A DNA stretch of 31,135 bases from Haplomitrium mnioides (lineage: Eukaryota > Marchantiophyta > Haplomitriopsida > Calobryales). Below, one piece after another: positions 20,641 through 30,610 of the stretch; position 1 is the first letter of the stretch, and each line of letters opens with the position of its first letter. The DNA is taken from assembly GCA_049999725.1 (NCBI GenBank), contig JBNGIS010034244.1, positions 1 through 31,135 on the forward strand, read 5' to 3'. The position numbers were made by a program, and so were the translations under genes. A model generated the notes under the pieces. It saw nothing but the letters and a program-made list of their open reading frames with translations, made no database searches and had not been told where the DNA came from.

Positions 20641-20823
20641 CTCTCAAACTCTTGTAAACCGGCGGTGCTTTGAATGTCCCCTCATTGTTGGTTCTCTTTT
20701 TATTTAATTATTCTTTCTTTTTCTTTCTAGTGCTAGGCTGCTCCCAAAATTCCAGAATTCTTTTCCTTGCTCCACTGTTTACTCAACAAATTACTGCAAG
20801 GTTACTTTTCCAGAATTCTTTTG

Positions 20824-20840
20824 TCCTGCCGTGATCGCCA
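20824..20840 (-). other. Candidate primer-binding site of the nested element
   Basis: The minus strand reads TGGCGATCACGGCAGGA, 11 nt inside the right LTR. It begins TGG, and its complement ends CGCCA as a tRNA 3' end would, possibly tRNA-Arg. Position and orientation agree with the gag on the minus strand. Confidence 0.45.
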
Positions 20841-20851
20841 AAAAATTGTAA

Positions 20852-20990
20852 TGTCAGCCCTCTGGTCGGAGCCTTAACTCTTTTCCGACAGAGTTTCCCC
20901 CGATTAAGGGCTGACTTAGTGTTTCAGGACCTTTTATGGGAGGGGCTTTGCACCGAATGGACCCCAACTTTTGCTTACACCCAACCGACA
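20852..20990 (-). repeat. 5' LTR of the nested element (right copy)
   Basis: It is 139 bp, starting TGTCAGCCC and ending CAACCGACA, followed by the duplication AGTCT. It lies next to the candidate primer site at 20824-20840. Confidence 0.93.
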
Positions 20991-20995
20991 AGTCT

Positions 20996-21861
20996 CCTTG
21001 ATGATAATAGAGGAGAGAAACATTGGAGGACCTACTTCAGAAAATGGTTCTAATGAGCAAGCACAAGGATTCTACTCATGATATGGTAGAGGCAGGGGGA
21101 GATCCCAAAGAGGACGTGGTGAAGGTAGAGGTTATGTGCAATATAACCAAAATCAACAAAATTTTGAGAATACAACTTGTGGTAGAGGCCACGGAAATTT
21201 TCGAGGAAGAAAGAGCTTTCATGAAAGAGGTGGAAGGCAAAACAATCATAATGTAGTTTGTTGGGAGTGTGGAAAAGCATGTCATTATACAAATGATTGC
21301 TATAGCAAGTCCAACAACAATAATAGAGGATATGATCAGAGACAACAAGAAAATTATGCATCGTCATCAAAGAGTGATGGTGAGCGTCTCTTTGTTTTGC
21401 AACATATGATGAGTACTTATACACAAGGTTGTGAAAATGATGCATGGTATGTGGATTCTGGTGCGTCAAACCATATAACGCATCATAAAAATTGGTTAAA
21501 AGAGTTGTATGATCCAGAGCATCCAGAGCAGCAAGTATATATGGAAACAAGTGATGCTACAACTCATCCAATTGAGCAGATAGGAAATGTTCCACTTTCT
21601 ACACATGATGGAAAGTCAAAGTATATGGCTGATGTGTTCTTTGTACCAACAATTACAAAGAATTTGGTATCTGTTGGTCAAATGGTAGAACAAGGATTAC
21701 AAGTTGTTTTTAATGAAGATGGTTGTTTTGTGGAGGATTTGAAGGACAGAAATAGACTAGTTGCTAGAGGAAGTAAGATCGGAAGGATGTTTACATTGGA
21801 TGTAAAGACTCCAATGGTAAATGATAATATCATGTATACGCAAAAGAATACAGTTATTTGA
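20996..21861 (+). pseudogene. Copia gag end with zinc knuckle, and protease
   Basis: After the nested element the copia frame resumes. It shows a Gly/Arg-rich stretch (GRGRGRSQRGRGEGRG) just after an in-frame stop, the CCHC knuckle CWECGKACHYTNDC (21259-21300), then the aspartic protease with WYVDSGASNHIT (DSGA at 21454-21465) and MADVFFVPTITKNLVSVGQM. The knuckle binds element RNA and the protease processes the polyprotein. A stop at 21859-21861 separates protease from integrase. The frame 21136-21861 is otherwise open. Confidence 0.92.
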
Positions 21862-22794
21862 GATGTAGACATCTGGCACAAAAGAATAGGACATGTGAAT
21901 CTACAAAGGCTGAAATCAATGCACTCTATAGGTGTAGTTACCGGTTTGCCAAGGTTCAAGAATGTTGATATGCAGAAGGTGTATGAAGCATGTCAGTTTG
22001 GAAAACAATCAAGGCATCCATTCCCACATCAAAGAAATGTGAGTAAAAATCCTTTAGATGTAGTACATTCTGATGTGTGGGGACCTACTGAGCATGCATC
22101 AATGTTAGGAAATAAGTATTTTGTTACTTTTGTGGATGACCATACAAGGAAGGGATGGGTTTATTTTATGAAGACAAAAGGAGAAGTGTTTGAGCACTTT
22201 AAGAGATTTAAGAAGATGGTTGAAAAACAATCAAGATTGCAGATTAAATGCCTACGGTCAGATGGTGGAGGTGAGTATTTTTCACGAGAGTTTAGTAGAT
22301 TTCTGGTAGATCATGGTATGAAGAGGCAATTCACATGGAGATATACTCCACAATAGAATGGAGTTGCAGAGAAAAAGAATAGGCATATGGCAAAAATTGC
22401 TCGTGCCTTGATTAATGAGAAGAATATGCCAAAATGCTATTGGGCAGAAACTGTACATATCGTTGTATATATCATGAATATGACTCCTATGGCAAGAATA
22501 CATAATATTACTCAAGAAGAAAGATTTACATGTATTCAAAGTGATGTATCTCACTTGAAGGTATTTGGATGTATTGCATATGTACACATACTAGATGAGC
22601 TAAGGACTAAGCTAGATCCTAAAGCTGAGAAGTGTATTTTCATTGGGTATTCTTTGGAGCAGAAAGGATACCGATGTTACAACCATGTAACACAAAAAAT
22701 CAGGGTAAGTAGAGATGTTGTATTTGATGAGTTGAGTAGTTGGTATGGTGTAGAAAAAGTTGTGAAGACTCATATAGAGGAAGAAGAAGTGTAG
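21862..22794 (+). pseudogene. Copia integrase
   Basis: The domain opens with the GAG-pre-integrase motif IWHKRIGHVNLQRL. The zinc-binding pair reads YEACQFGKQSR, so the first Cys of the usual CEACQ is Tyr. The catalytic core has HSDVWGPTEH (Asp), LRSDGGGEYFS (Asp) and, after a stop at 22354-22356 (CAG/CAA to TAG), NGVAEKKNRHM with the catalytic Glu. The C-terminal part contains KVFGCIAYVHI and KCIFIGYSLEQKGYRCYN, the conserved copia post-core. A stop at 22792-22794 follows. The hydrophilic spacer before RT continues to 23206. Confidence 0.93.
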
Positions 22795-23206
22795 GAAAAA
22801 TCAGCAAATCAGGAATTACAATCACAACTGTTGAGTGGACCAGAAGAGAGTTCAAACACTCTGTCTAAGAGTGTTAATCCGTGGTCAGGAAGATTGAGTT
22901 CAGGTTCACCAAATGTATCAATTCGAAGTGTTGAAAGCAAGTCACGTTCAGCAAAGAGAAAGGAAAAGGTGGATCAACAGATGGATGCAAGTCACTCAAG
23001 TGATGGTGAAGAGGTTGATATACCCATTTTGCAAACACCTGGTGTGCAAAGGATGCAAGGTGAGGTATGCATATCTACACGTATAAAGTATCTTGTAAGG
23101 AGGTTGAGTTATGATAGTTTTTCTGCACTTTATTATGCATATATGGTGAAAGTTATACAAGATATAGAACCCACTTATTTTGAGGATCCAATTGGCATAC
23201 CTAAAT

Positions 23207-23913
23207 AGGAGCTATGGATGAAGAAGTGAATGCACTTGATGAGAATGAGACTTGGAAGCTAACACCACTACCTGATCGAAAGAAAGCAATTGGCTGTAAG
23301 TGGGCTTACAAAGTAAAGCATAATGCATATGGTTCGATAAGTAGATACAAGGCTAGACTAGTAGCCAAAGGATATGCTCAGACATATGGGATAGATTTTG
23401 ATGACACATTCTGTTGCAAAGATGGTGACTTTGAGAATTGTGATTGTTATAGCTACTACTAAAAGATTGGATTTACATCAGATGGATGTAAAGAATGCTT
23501 TTTTGAATGGAGAGTTACATGAAGAAGTGTATATAGAGTAGCCATATGGACATGTACACCATAAGTTTCCAAATTATGTATGTAAGTTGAAGAAAGCTTT
23601 ATGGAGATTAAAGTAAGCACCCAGAGCATGGACAGACAGAATAAGCAAGTTTTTACAAAGTATTGAATTTGTTATCAGCGAGGCAGATTACTCTATGTAT
23701 GTGCAGAAAACGAATACAGGTTTGGTCATCATAGTGATATATGTTGATGATCTGATTATTACAAGTGATGATAAGTTGCAAATTGAAAATGTTAAGAAGA
23801 GGCTTGGAGTGGAATTTGATATGAAAGACTTGGGAGAGCTTATGTACTTCTTGGGCATAGAAGTATTAAGATCACAACAAGGTATTTGGTTACTTCAACG
23901 AAGTATATTCTAG
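23207..23913 (+). pseudogene. Copia reverse transcriptase
   Basis: It begins in the conserved lead MDEEVNALDENETWKLTPLP and KWAYKVKHNAYGSISRYKAR, then LVAKGYAQTYGIDF. A frameshift near 23405-23415 moves the frame to VAKMVTLRIVIVIATTKRL and DLHQMDVKNAFLNGELHEEV. Stops at 23539-23541 and 23614-23616 fall where Gln is conserved (IEQPYG and LKQAPRAW), consistent with CAA/CAG to TAA/TAG. The active-site box YVDD is intact in VIVIYVDDLIITSDD (about 23740), followed by DMKDLGELMYFLGIEV. Confidence 0.94.
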
Positions 23914-24685
23914 ACATGTTATAAAAATACGGTATGACAACATCTAAGCCTATTTCTACTCCACTTGAACAGAATGCAAAGTTAAGAGTTGATTTGGGAG
24001 ATGAATTGGAAGATCCAACTATGTACTGGAAAATAGTTGGAAGTTTGATTTATGTGACTATGACAAGACCAAATATGTCTCATGATGTGGGAGTACTTAG
24101 TCAGTTTATACAGATGCCAAGAAAGCTATATTTAGATGTAGCAAGGAGAGAATTACGTTACCCAAAAGGCACATTGAATTATGGTTTATTTTATGCATAC
24201 GGAGTTGAAGTAAAACTATTTGGATATACTGATGCAGATTGGGCTGGATATACATATGACAGAAGATCTACAAGTGGTTATGTTTTCAGTATTGGAGGTG
24301 CTTGAGTGAGTTGGAGTAGTAAGAAACAACCTATAGTTGCTTTGTCAAGCACAGAGATATAGTATAGAGGAGCAGCAATGGTTGCATGTGAAATAGCTTG
24401 GCTACACAAGCTATTGTTCGACTTAGGACATGATGTGCCAAAGCTTGTGACTTTGTATTGCGACAACATAAGTAGTATATAACTAGCAAACAATTTGGTG
24501 TTTCATGCAAGGACGAAACACATTGAGGTTCATTACCATTACATACAAGAGAAGGTACTTGAAGGTGAGATTGATTTGGTGTATGTGAATACAGATGAGC
24601 AAGTAGCTGATATTTTTACAAAGTCAATAGATGCACAGAAGCAACATAAGTTTCAAACTATGATGGGAGTGCTTGATATTGGGTT
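23914..24685 (+). pseudogene. Copia RNase H and C-terminus
   Basis: After a stop at 23911-23913 the frame resumes with TTSKPISTPLEQNAKL and the connection IVGSLIYVTMTRPNMSHDVG. The RNase H domain follows with GYTDADWAGYTYDRRSTSGY, where the first catalytic Asp is present. Stops near 24303, 24360 and 24480 break the middle. The end reads ARTKHIEVHYHYIQEKV and VADIFTKSIDAQKQHKF, the usual copia terminus, just upstream of the polypurine tract. Confidence 0.92.
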
Positions 24686-24700
24686 GAGCTTGAGGGGGAG
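24686..24700 (+). other. Copia polypurine tract
   Basis: GAGCTTGAGGGGGAG directly precedes the 3' LTR. It is the RNase-H-resistant primer for plus-strand synthesis, with the usual AGGGGGAG core. Confidence 0.9.
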
Positions 24701-24960
24701 TGTTGAAATACCTAAGCTCATTACGTAACCCGCCACGATGACGGGTAGAGTCTTATTTTTTGGACCCTCTTTAGGGTTAGTTTTGTTAAGTTATTTTAGG
24801 TTAAGTTTAAGTATAACTATAGAGTGTGTAGAGAGAGAAGTAGGGAGATTGAAAAGAGAGTACCACCATGCCACAAGCCTCTTCCCTTTTGTAAATTCAT
24901 TGTGTTGAATACGATCTCTCATATTTGCCTCCAAAGATTTGTCTCCTCGATTTCTTTACA
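24701..24960 (+). repeat. Copia 3' LTR
   Basis: It is 260 bp, starting TGTTGAAATACC and ending TTTCTTTACA, followed by the GGTTC duplication. The TATA box of the 5' copy is TATAACTA here (about 24811). Confidence 0.95.
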
Positions 24961-25008
24961 GGTTCTTTAGTATTGAAGTGACTTCTTAGTGAAGTCTTAT
25001 AAATGAAG

Positions 25009-25037
25009 TATAAATAGAGAGGGCTTGGCCCCTCTCC
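25009..25037 (+). promoter_or_regulatory. TATA box and start-site hairpin of the solo LTR
   Basis: TATAAATA at 25009-25016 is followed at once by the hairpin GAGAGGG...CCCTCTC (about 25017-25037), where transcription would begin. Before the copia insertion this lay just downstream of the heat-shock array. It is now 11.6 kb away from it, so it is unlikely to be driven by the array. Confidence 0.7.
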
Positions 25038-25174
25038 CTCATTTGAGAGTTTAGAAAGTCTTGTAAGAAACTTCTTTCTCTTCTGTCTTTTCTATTCCTT
25101 TCTTGTTGAGCTTATCTTCTTTGCACAAGAGTATATTGATGTGCTAATAGTTAGCCGAAAGTTTTTACATAAAG

Positions 25175-25560
25175 CCAAGCAACCAAAGAGCCAAATTGAA
25201 TTGAGAGTAACTCCACAATGAGTATTGAAGCTATGAATACTTTCTATTTATATAAGAGAAGAAGATGACATTCCTTTACTTATAAGTCACTTCCAATTTC
25301 AACTCTAAAAGTAAGCTTATTTTACTTCTCTAAAAGTAACTTCAAAGTAAAGCAATCTTCTCTGATTTTGATCCTAAAATTAACCTTATACTATTTCTTT
25401 TAAATTAACTTCAAAAGCAAATAATCTTAAAATGATTTAAACCTTAAAATTGACCCTCCCAACTAACTAATAGTAGCACAAATGAGTCTTACAAGGCAAA
25501 CAAGACAATAGTTGCATAAGTGAATCATATGAACCATGAAAAAAAAACGTTGAAGCAAAG
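25175..25560 (-). repeat. Remnant LTR of the older minus-strand element, with TATA box
   Basis: AT-rich sequence continues the LTR interrupted at 13085. On the minus strand CTTATATAAATAG (TATA core at 25246-25254) is followed by AAGTATTCATAGC, a typical LTR promoter and start region. The distal end of this LTR (TG on the minus strand) is not clear. No gene is seen. Confidence 0.45.
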
Positions 25561-27481
25561 TGACTCACTTGTATAGCAATAGTAATTAGCATTGATTCTA
25601 TTTGTTTCTTTGTTTTCTACTTTAATGCTTGGTGTTTTCTTTTCTCCATGAAATCCATGGTTTAGATTCTGGATCTTCTTGTATGAAACGCAATGCGGCA
25701 TCCGTTGCTGCAAGGGAATGAAGGAAGGAAGGCTGCAGTCTCTCCTCCACAACTCATTTGCAAATGCTATTTTCCTTCATGTGAGCTTCAAAGTTCGGTG
25801 GCCTCATTCCTCACTCGTCCAAGTATTGAATATTTGTTTTTGTCTACACGTGTGTGGGATTCAGATTTTTCTGGAGTTTCCGCATGAAGAGGGAGAGTGT
25901 GTTGTGTGTCTGTCGAATCCTTTCACGTTGACGGTAGGATCTTGAGCGTTGTGGAGCAAAGATAGTGGTAAGCAGGAATTGAGCAGCTGGAGCTTCGCTG
26001 TGAAACTGTAGAGCTTTTGGGGGCGGATGCTTAGCTGTCTTTGCAAAGGTTGTGTGGAAGAAGAAGCGTAATCAGGTCTGGTGGAACTCACATTTCATCG
26101 CAACGTTTTTTGAGGAAGGGCAAGGTATTTTCTTGGTTGGACTCCAAGAGTAAGGTTGGATTCCGACCTTCCGAAATGTCTTTGTGAGACCTTTCGGACG
26201 GTGCTGTCGGCGGGTTCTTCGGAGGTGCTGTCGACGGCCCAATGGCATGGCCAAGAAACAGATAGAGGGAGATGGAAAGTTTAGGAGCTGAGTAGGTGGC
26301 GCTGAAAATATAGCAAGAACTACAGGCACCTCTGACAAGCGTTGCCGATCTGTAATTCGTTGATGGCCCGATCTATTCAAAATCGTGCTCATGTTTATCC
26401 GTTGAAGATAGAATTTCAAAATTGTCGTCCTGCTATCACATTGAAGAAAGAATTCTGCAGTCTACGCCAGCTCAAGATTTATGGCCCTAAGAGATTCAAC
26501 GATTGGCATGCAGCACACTAACTCGGCTGTAACATTGCAATGTGAATAGCGAATGAAAGAATGCCAAGTATGTTATATCGGTCTCTTGGTGGAGCTGATC
26601 TACTGCAGGTCAAAGCTTCACAGGTTGACATGTTTTGCGCGGCTGTGTTGCTTCAGGTCGACTTACCCAGGGCATCCAGAAAGCCGTTAGCAGCTGGTGA
26701 CCATTTCAGCTGAGCAAAAGGTACTTAACATGATCTCTCCTCACAAACGAATAAGATAGATCCTAATGTGAATGTAGTTATTGTTTGCTATCTAGGATCT
26801 GGTGTGTATGCACACAAGCTCCTTTGGCTACAACTAGAACTAGATTGCGGTCTGAATTTTTGCTTGCAGAAAAACTGTATTTGTTGAATGCGACCAGAGT
26901 TAGTCATCAGGCTCACATACTCGTGTGTTGCAAGGCACCAGGTCACTGTGCCATGTGCTTATATTAACAATGATTAGTTTCTAACCGCTCTTACGACATC
27001 CACTTAGCAGGATTAGTGTAATGCAAGGCTGCCCTGAAGGCTATATATGGGATTTTGAGAAAGACTACATGTAATGTTGCATGTTTCTCTTTTACAGTTC
27101 GTAGTTAAGACCCATGTGCCTTTTGTATTCCAGTGCTTCTTCCGCTTGGCTTCAAAAGGAGGTTAATTAATCACAATCAAAATCAAATCTTGTAAAACAT
27201 ACAAGCCCCATGCAATTAAATTCTTGTTTTTGGTGAGCTCAAGCCCTTTGAGAGTCCTGAAGAATTACATGTCCTGCAAATCTTGGTCTTGTCCTTCTCT
27301 TTTGCAACCATGTGAAGTTTGATTTTGGTCTGTACACTGTCAAGTACAACTGCCCGAATTACCTCATTTCCCTCCTAAAGAAATGGATGTATTGAATCGA
27401 CACGGGAGGATTCTCACCAAGTGAACATCTGGTCACAAAGATGAAATGCTTATAAAGGTACACTGTTTTTAGCTCTTGTAC
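25561..27481. other. Unassigned stretch, no gene supported
   Basis: The composition is less AT-rich than the retroelement remnants to its left. Frames of 60 to 115 codons on both strands (for example minus 26072-26419) have no motif I recognise and no convincing splice structure. The stretch could contain promoter or 5' sequence of a host gene, or an old pseudogene. Confidence 0.4.
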
Positions 27482-27679
27482 CATGTACATCTGTGCAAGG
27501 CTCACTGAAAGATGCTCTGATTGGGAACAGAGTGAAGCTGCAAGCAACAGATGAGAGCGTTCATCCTCTTCACTTGCACTGTCCACATCAGAGCTCAACC
27601 GAGTAGAATCCAAAACCTGTCTACTTTCTTCTTCTGCCACTTCTGTAGTATGTAGGTCAGCAAACACCAGGAGCAGGTC
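27482..27679 (-). CDS. Candidate internal exon of an unidentified host gene
   Basis: On the minus strand 66 codons stay open between a good acceptor (TTGATTGCTGCTCTCCAG) and a GT donor (CATG|GTACAAG), both in phase 0. The peptide starts DLLLVFADLHTTEVAEEES and ends SVSLAQMYM. It is leucine- and serine-rich with an acidic SASEEDE stretch and looks like genuine coding sequence. I could not identify neighbouring exons and do not recognise the family. It may be an exon, a pseudogene piece or a chance frame. Confidence 0.3.
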
Positions 27680-29274
27680 CTGGAGAGCAGCAATCAAAGA
27701 GCAATTGATGAGTGCTACAAATTTCAAGTGCAACCAACCATGAAAGAACAAGGAAGAAGATACGGTCTTGGCATTGGCTGTACTTTACACCGAACAGTAA
27801 TTTGCCGAGCTAATTAAATTCAGTCATTGGGATGCATGTACATTGAGCATTTTGATAATTCATTGCTACTATTGGGTATTCAGGTTTTCATGTGCATGTG
27901 CAGTAGTGAAGCAAGGAAAGGAGTTTCAGACACCGTGGAAGTACACACATGGCAAAGCAAAACAAGACGAACCTGAACAACTGAGAAGGGCTTGTAGTAG
28001 GCCTGCTACGCGAAGTTGGGAGACAGGCCCTAATCCTTCCTTCCGAGCACTCTCAGATCACAGATCAATTTTACTTCACAGAAACAAGCTGACAGAAATT
28101 AACAAGAGCTCATTGAAGAAATGGTATACAATCAGCAACTGAGCTACGCTGACGAGGTCTAATTCCTGCTACGAACATGAAAGAATAAAACCACCGATGC
28201 TGGCACAGGAAAGATCGTCGGTGGCAAGCGATCATCCGCACTTGCCTCTTTTCTAATTGAACCCAAGAAGGATGTTAGATTCAAATACGCAATGAAAACA
28301 CATAACTGAATCCACTCAAGACTCCCACTGCACTGTACGCACCGAAAGCTTCATGAAGCGCCACGTTCAAACTGAAGCAAACGTTAGCGCCGCATTACAT
28401 GTTCTCAGCTGATTCTTCGCAAGACTCCGTGCGAGGGTTTCCGCATTGACGATTAGTTAGCAACCTTGTGTTGAAGACCCAAGGCTCAACCTAACTATTG
28501 AACTTTGGAAGAATAAAATGATGACTAGCAGAGAAATTGGAGGAAATGTCGGAATCGATTGATCGTTGAATTTCTGCAAAGAATCCGCATCATCATCTAT
28601 GGAATTTGAATTCAACGATGACTTGAAGCAGCAAGACACAGTCTTAGAATCTAATCATCAAACTCATGCAGTTCAAACTCGAAACGGGCAGCATCATTGA
28701 TCAAAAAAGAAACAGAAAAGGGTGCTGGAATCAAATCTGATGCCCTTCGAAACTTAAAGCGTAGCTCTACCCGACTAACAATTGCAGCAGTTATCATTTG
28801 CATGCCTTCAACAATGTTAGAGACGCCACGCTGTTCGTTACCAGGAAGGTTTGACGTACTAACCATAGTGAGGTTGAATCCTTTCCAACCCAGAAGCTCT
28901 ATTATATATTATATCCTCCCCAACAGTTATCATCCCTGTTCACTCAATCGACATCTGCCAACAATCTTGAACAAGCGCTCGGACGGAAGTTGTCCATTTC
29001 CTTTGCTGTGTCTCTCAGATTCAACGATCATATTATTCTCAAAACAGCTTCTGAGTTTGTCTCACGCTTTTTTCTCTGGGCACATCACGTGGGCGGCTTG
29101 TGAGAGAGTGTACTTTCTGACCGCTCCCACGTCCTTCATGGAGAGCAGTTGCTGCTCTTAGGCCCGCAATGGGGGGAAGAAAAACGACGCCCCTTGAAGC
29201 GTCCCATACTCCATTCTATACACTCCAAAGCCAAAGTCCACTGACGACCTGTCTTCGAGAGATCTTGGCATCTC
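27680..29274. other. Unassigned stretch downstream of the GT14 gene
   Basis: There is no recognisable gene. A 71-codon ATG frame on the minus strand (28651-28866), including VSRVELRFKFRRASDLIPAP, has plausible composition but no family I recognise. A plus frame at 28697-29161 overlaps it. A run of alternating A/T lies near 28900. Confidence 0.4.
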
Positions 29275-29289
29275 TTTATTCACTTTATT
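29275..29289 (-). terminator. Two polyadenylation signals of the GT14 gene
   Basis: On the minus strand AATAAA occurs at 29284-29289 and again at 29275-29280, about 113 and 122 bp past the stop codon. That is a normal plant 3'-UTR distance. Confidence 0.6.
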
Positions 29290-29401
29290 TACAGTGGCTC
29301 CGCCATAGTCAAATCAATACACTATTCCTGGGAATTCCTCCATAATTGAAACATGTGATCTCAAAGTCGCTGCTCCACCGCATTACTTTCTCGACTCAGG
29401 A

Positions 29402-30610
29402 CTAGTTTCGAAGAATTGACTCCGACAACTGCATCAGAAGATCCAGAGTATCAGCCTTAAACTTTCTCGCAAACAGATAGCGCCCTCCTGCCCGCTGCTG
29501 CATGTCCACGATTTTCTGTTTGCTTACATGGGTTCGGAGAAACATAACCGGATGCTCAGAGTTCCATGGGGGCCATTCGACGTATGTGACGGTGTAGCCT
29601 GTCGTGCCATTGGGATCTAAGATGTTCATCAAAGTAGGATAGTAATGCTCGTCAGTCCCGCAAAACAGTATTTTGCAAGGCTGATTGAATCGTCCCCAGT
29701 ACTTTTTGTCCTGTAGAACCATGAGCGCATGTCTGCGCAAGAGAACGTACCACTGAGAGCCTTTCCGAAACTTTTCGAAAGGGATATCTGGCATCATGAT
29801 AAAGGAGCCCCCTTCCCTGCCAATGTACCTCTCCCACATCACCGTCTCGTTTGAAGAAACCTCCAGAAAGCTTCGACTGGAAGATGTCAAAGAATTGTAA
29901 ACATGATCAAAGCCACGGATGGGAATGCAGTGATCTGACAACAACGCGAAGTACTGATTCAGTGGGTCGTCGATGATAGCATTCGACAGCAATCGCTGCG
30001 AAGCTTTTACGAGAGAAGGATCTCCACGATAAGCTTTGAAACTGGGTATCACTCTACCTGAGAAAACTCCCGAGCTGATGTTGAAGAGATCAGCCCGAAA
30101 AGGATCTGTGTGCACATACACATTGTACAGCCCCTCCTTGCCTTGAAAAAATTTGTTCCAAAGTGGCTCGAAGGGCAAGGACGTGGTGATGAGAAATAAA
30201 AACGCAACCTTTACCGTGCCGTTTTGGATCAGTACCGAATCTAGTTGGGAGCAGGGAGTACAGCCCAATGGAAGCCCAAGCTCATAGGCAACAGCACGTT
30301 CGAACAATTGTTCGTCAGACCAGCTGTGAAGGAGCGTTCCACCTCTCTCTCGCTTCACTTCGTCCCGTATGCACCTGCAGCTGTCGATTCCCACCTTGTT
30401 CCTCGTATCGAACTGATGGGCAGGAGCAGGAGCAGAAGCAGACGATACCAGCTTGCCATCCTCGCCAACATATGGACTCCCTCTGACACCAAAGAAACTT
30501 GTGGTGAACGAAGGCTGCACAGACCACTGCCATAGGAGTACCAAACTCAAGACCAAAATAGTGCAGAGAGGAAGTACAGAGCCCACATCCACCACCATCG
30601 CCACCGTCAT
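29402..30610 (-). CDS. GT14 family glycosyltransferase, DUF266/BC10-like (core-2/I-branching enzyme)
   Basis: It encodes an intact 402-residue, single-exon protein. Family members are Golgi type II membrane enzymes with a fold related to animal beta-1,6-N-acetylglucosaminyltransferases; the rice member BC10 affects cell-wall formation, but substrates are mostly unknown. I see a hydrophobic signal anchor at about residues 11-31, a luminal stem, then the catalytic domain from about 133: KVAFLFLITTSLPFEPLW, GLYNVYVHTDP, RLLSNAIIDDPLNQYFALLS, DHCIPI, FRKGSQWYVLLRRHA (282-296), CGTDEHYYPTLMNI (317-330) and VTYVEWPPW. N-glycosylation sequons include NGT (130), NIS (177), NET (254) and NGT (334). 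The length suits the family (about 380-420). I chose ATG at 30608-30610; the frame stays open further upstream but with no in-frame ATG. Confidence 0.93.
   Translation of the reverse strand: MTVAMVVDVGSVLPLCTILVLSLVLLWQWSVQPSFTTSFFGVRGSPYVGEDGKLVSSASAPAPAHQFDTRNKVGIDSCRCIRDEVKRERGGTLLHSWSDEQLFERAVAYELGLPLGCTPCSQLDSVLIQNGTVKVAFLFLITTSLPFEPLWNKFFQGKEGLYNVYVHTDPFRADLFNISSGVFSGRVIPSFKAYRGDPSLVKASQRLLSNAIIDDPLNQYFALLSDHCIPIRGFDHVYNSLTSSSRSFLEVSSNETVMWERYIGREGGSFIMMPDIPFEKFRKGSQWYVLLRRHALMVLQDKKYWGRFNQPCKILFCGTDEHYYPTLMNILDPNGTTGYTVTYVEWPPWNSEHPVMFLRTHVSKQKIVDMQQRAGGRYLFARKFKADTLDLLMQLSESILRN

Larger units (their letters stand above)
14285..20990 (-). mobile_element. Non-autonomous LTR element with gag remnant (TR-GAG/LARD-like), duplication AGTCT
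   Basis: Terminal direct repeats lie at 14285-14417 and 20852-20990 (TGTC...GACA). AGTCT flanks the insertion at 14280-14284 and 20991-20995. It is 6706 bp inside copia gag. A candidate primer site next to the right LTR and a gag-like frame near it, both on the minus strand, set the orientation. No protease, RT, RNase H or integrase is visible in 6.4 kb of interior, so it would depend on a partner. This matches what is known as terminal-repeat retrotransposons with gag or large retrotransposon derivatives. The interior is rich in tandem repeats. Further old insertions inside are possible. Confidence 0.85.
13341..24960 (+). mobile_element. Ty1/copia LTR retrotransposon (about 4.9 kb without its insert), degenerate
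   Basis: LTRs lie at 13341-13597 and 24701-24960, the duplication GGTTC at 13336-13340 and 24961-24965, an initiator-Met primer site next to the 5' LTR, and a polypurine tract next to the 3' LTR. The internal order gag, protease, integrase, RT, RNase H is diagnostic of Ty1/copia. The gag is interrupted by a 6.7-kb element at 14285-20990; without it the copy is about 4.9 kb, normal for copia. The LTRs differ at roughly 20 positions by eye. Many stops and at least two frameshifts inactivate it. Confidence 0.95.
13086..25169 (+). mobile_element. Solo LTR (about 459 bp without its insert), duplication TAAAG, split by the copia element
   Basis: The LTR begins TGTAACGAG at 13086 and ends GTTTTTACA at 25169, with inverted ends TGTAA/TTACA. 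TAAAG flanks it at 13081-13085 and 25170-25174. The LTR sequence itself is 13086-13340 plus 24966-25169; everything between is the copia element and its own insert. There is no internal region, so it is a solo LTR, the usual product of recombination between two LTRs. It has a heat-shock-element array upstream of a TATA box on the plus strand. Confidence 0.85.

Noticed and set aside
28697-29161. Plus-strand 154-codon frame downstream of the GT14 gene
   Set aside because: No recognisable motif, overlaps an antisense frame and runs through an A/T-alternating tract; insufficient support.
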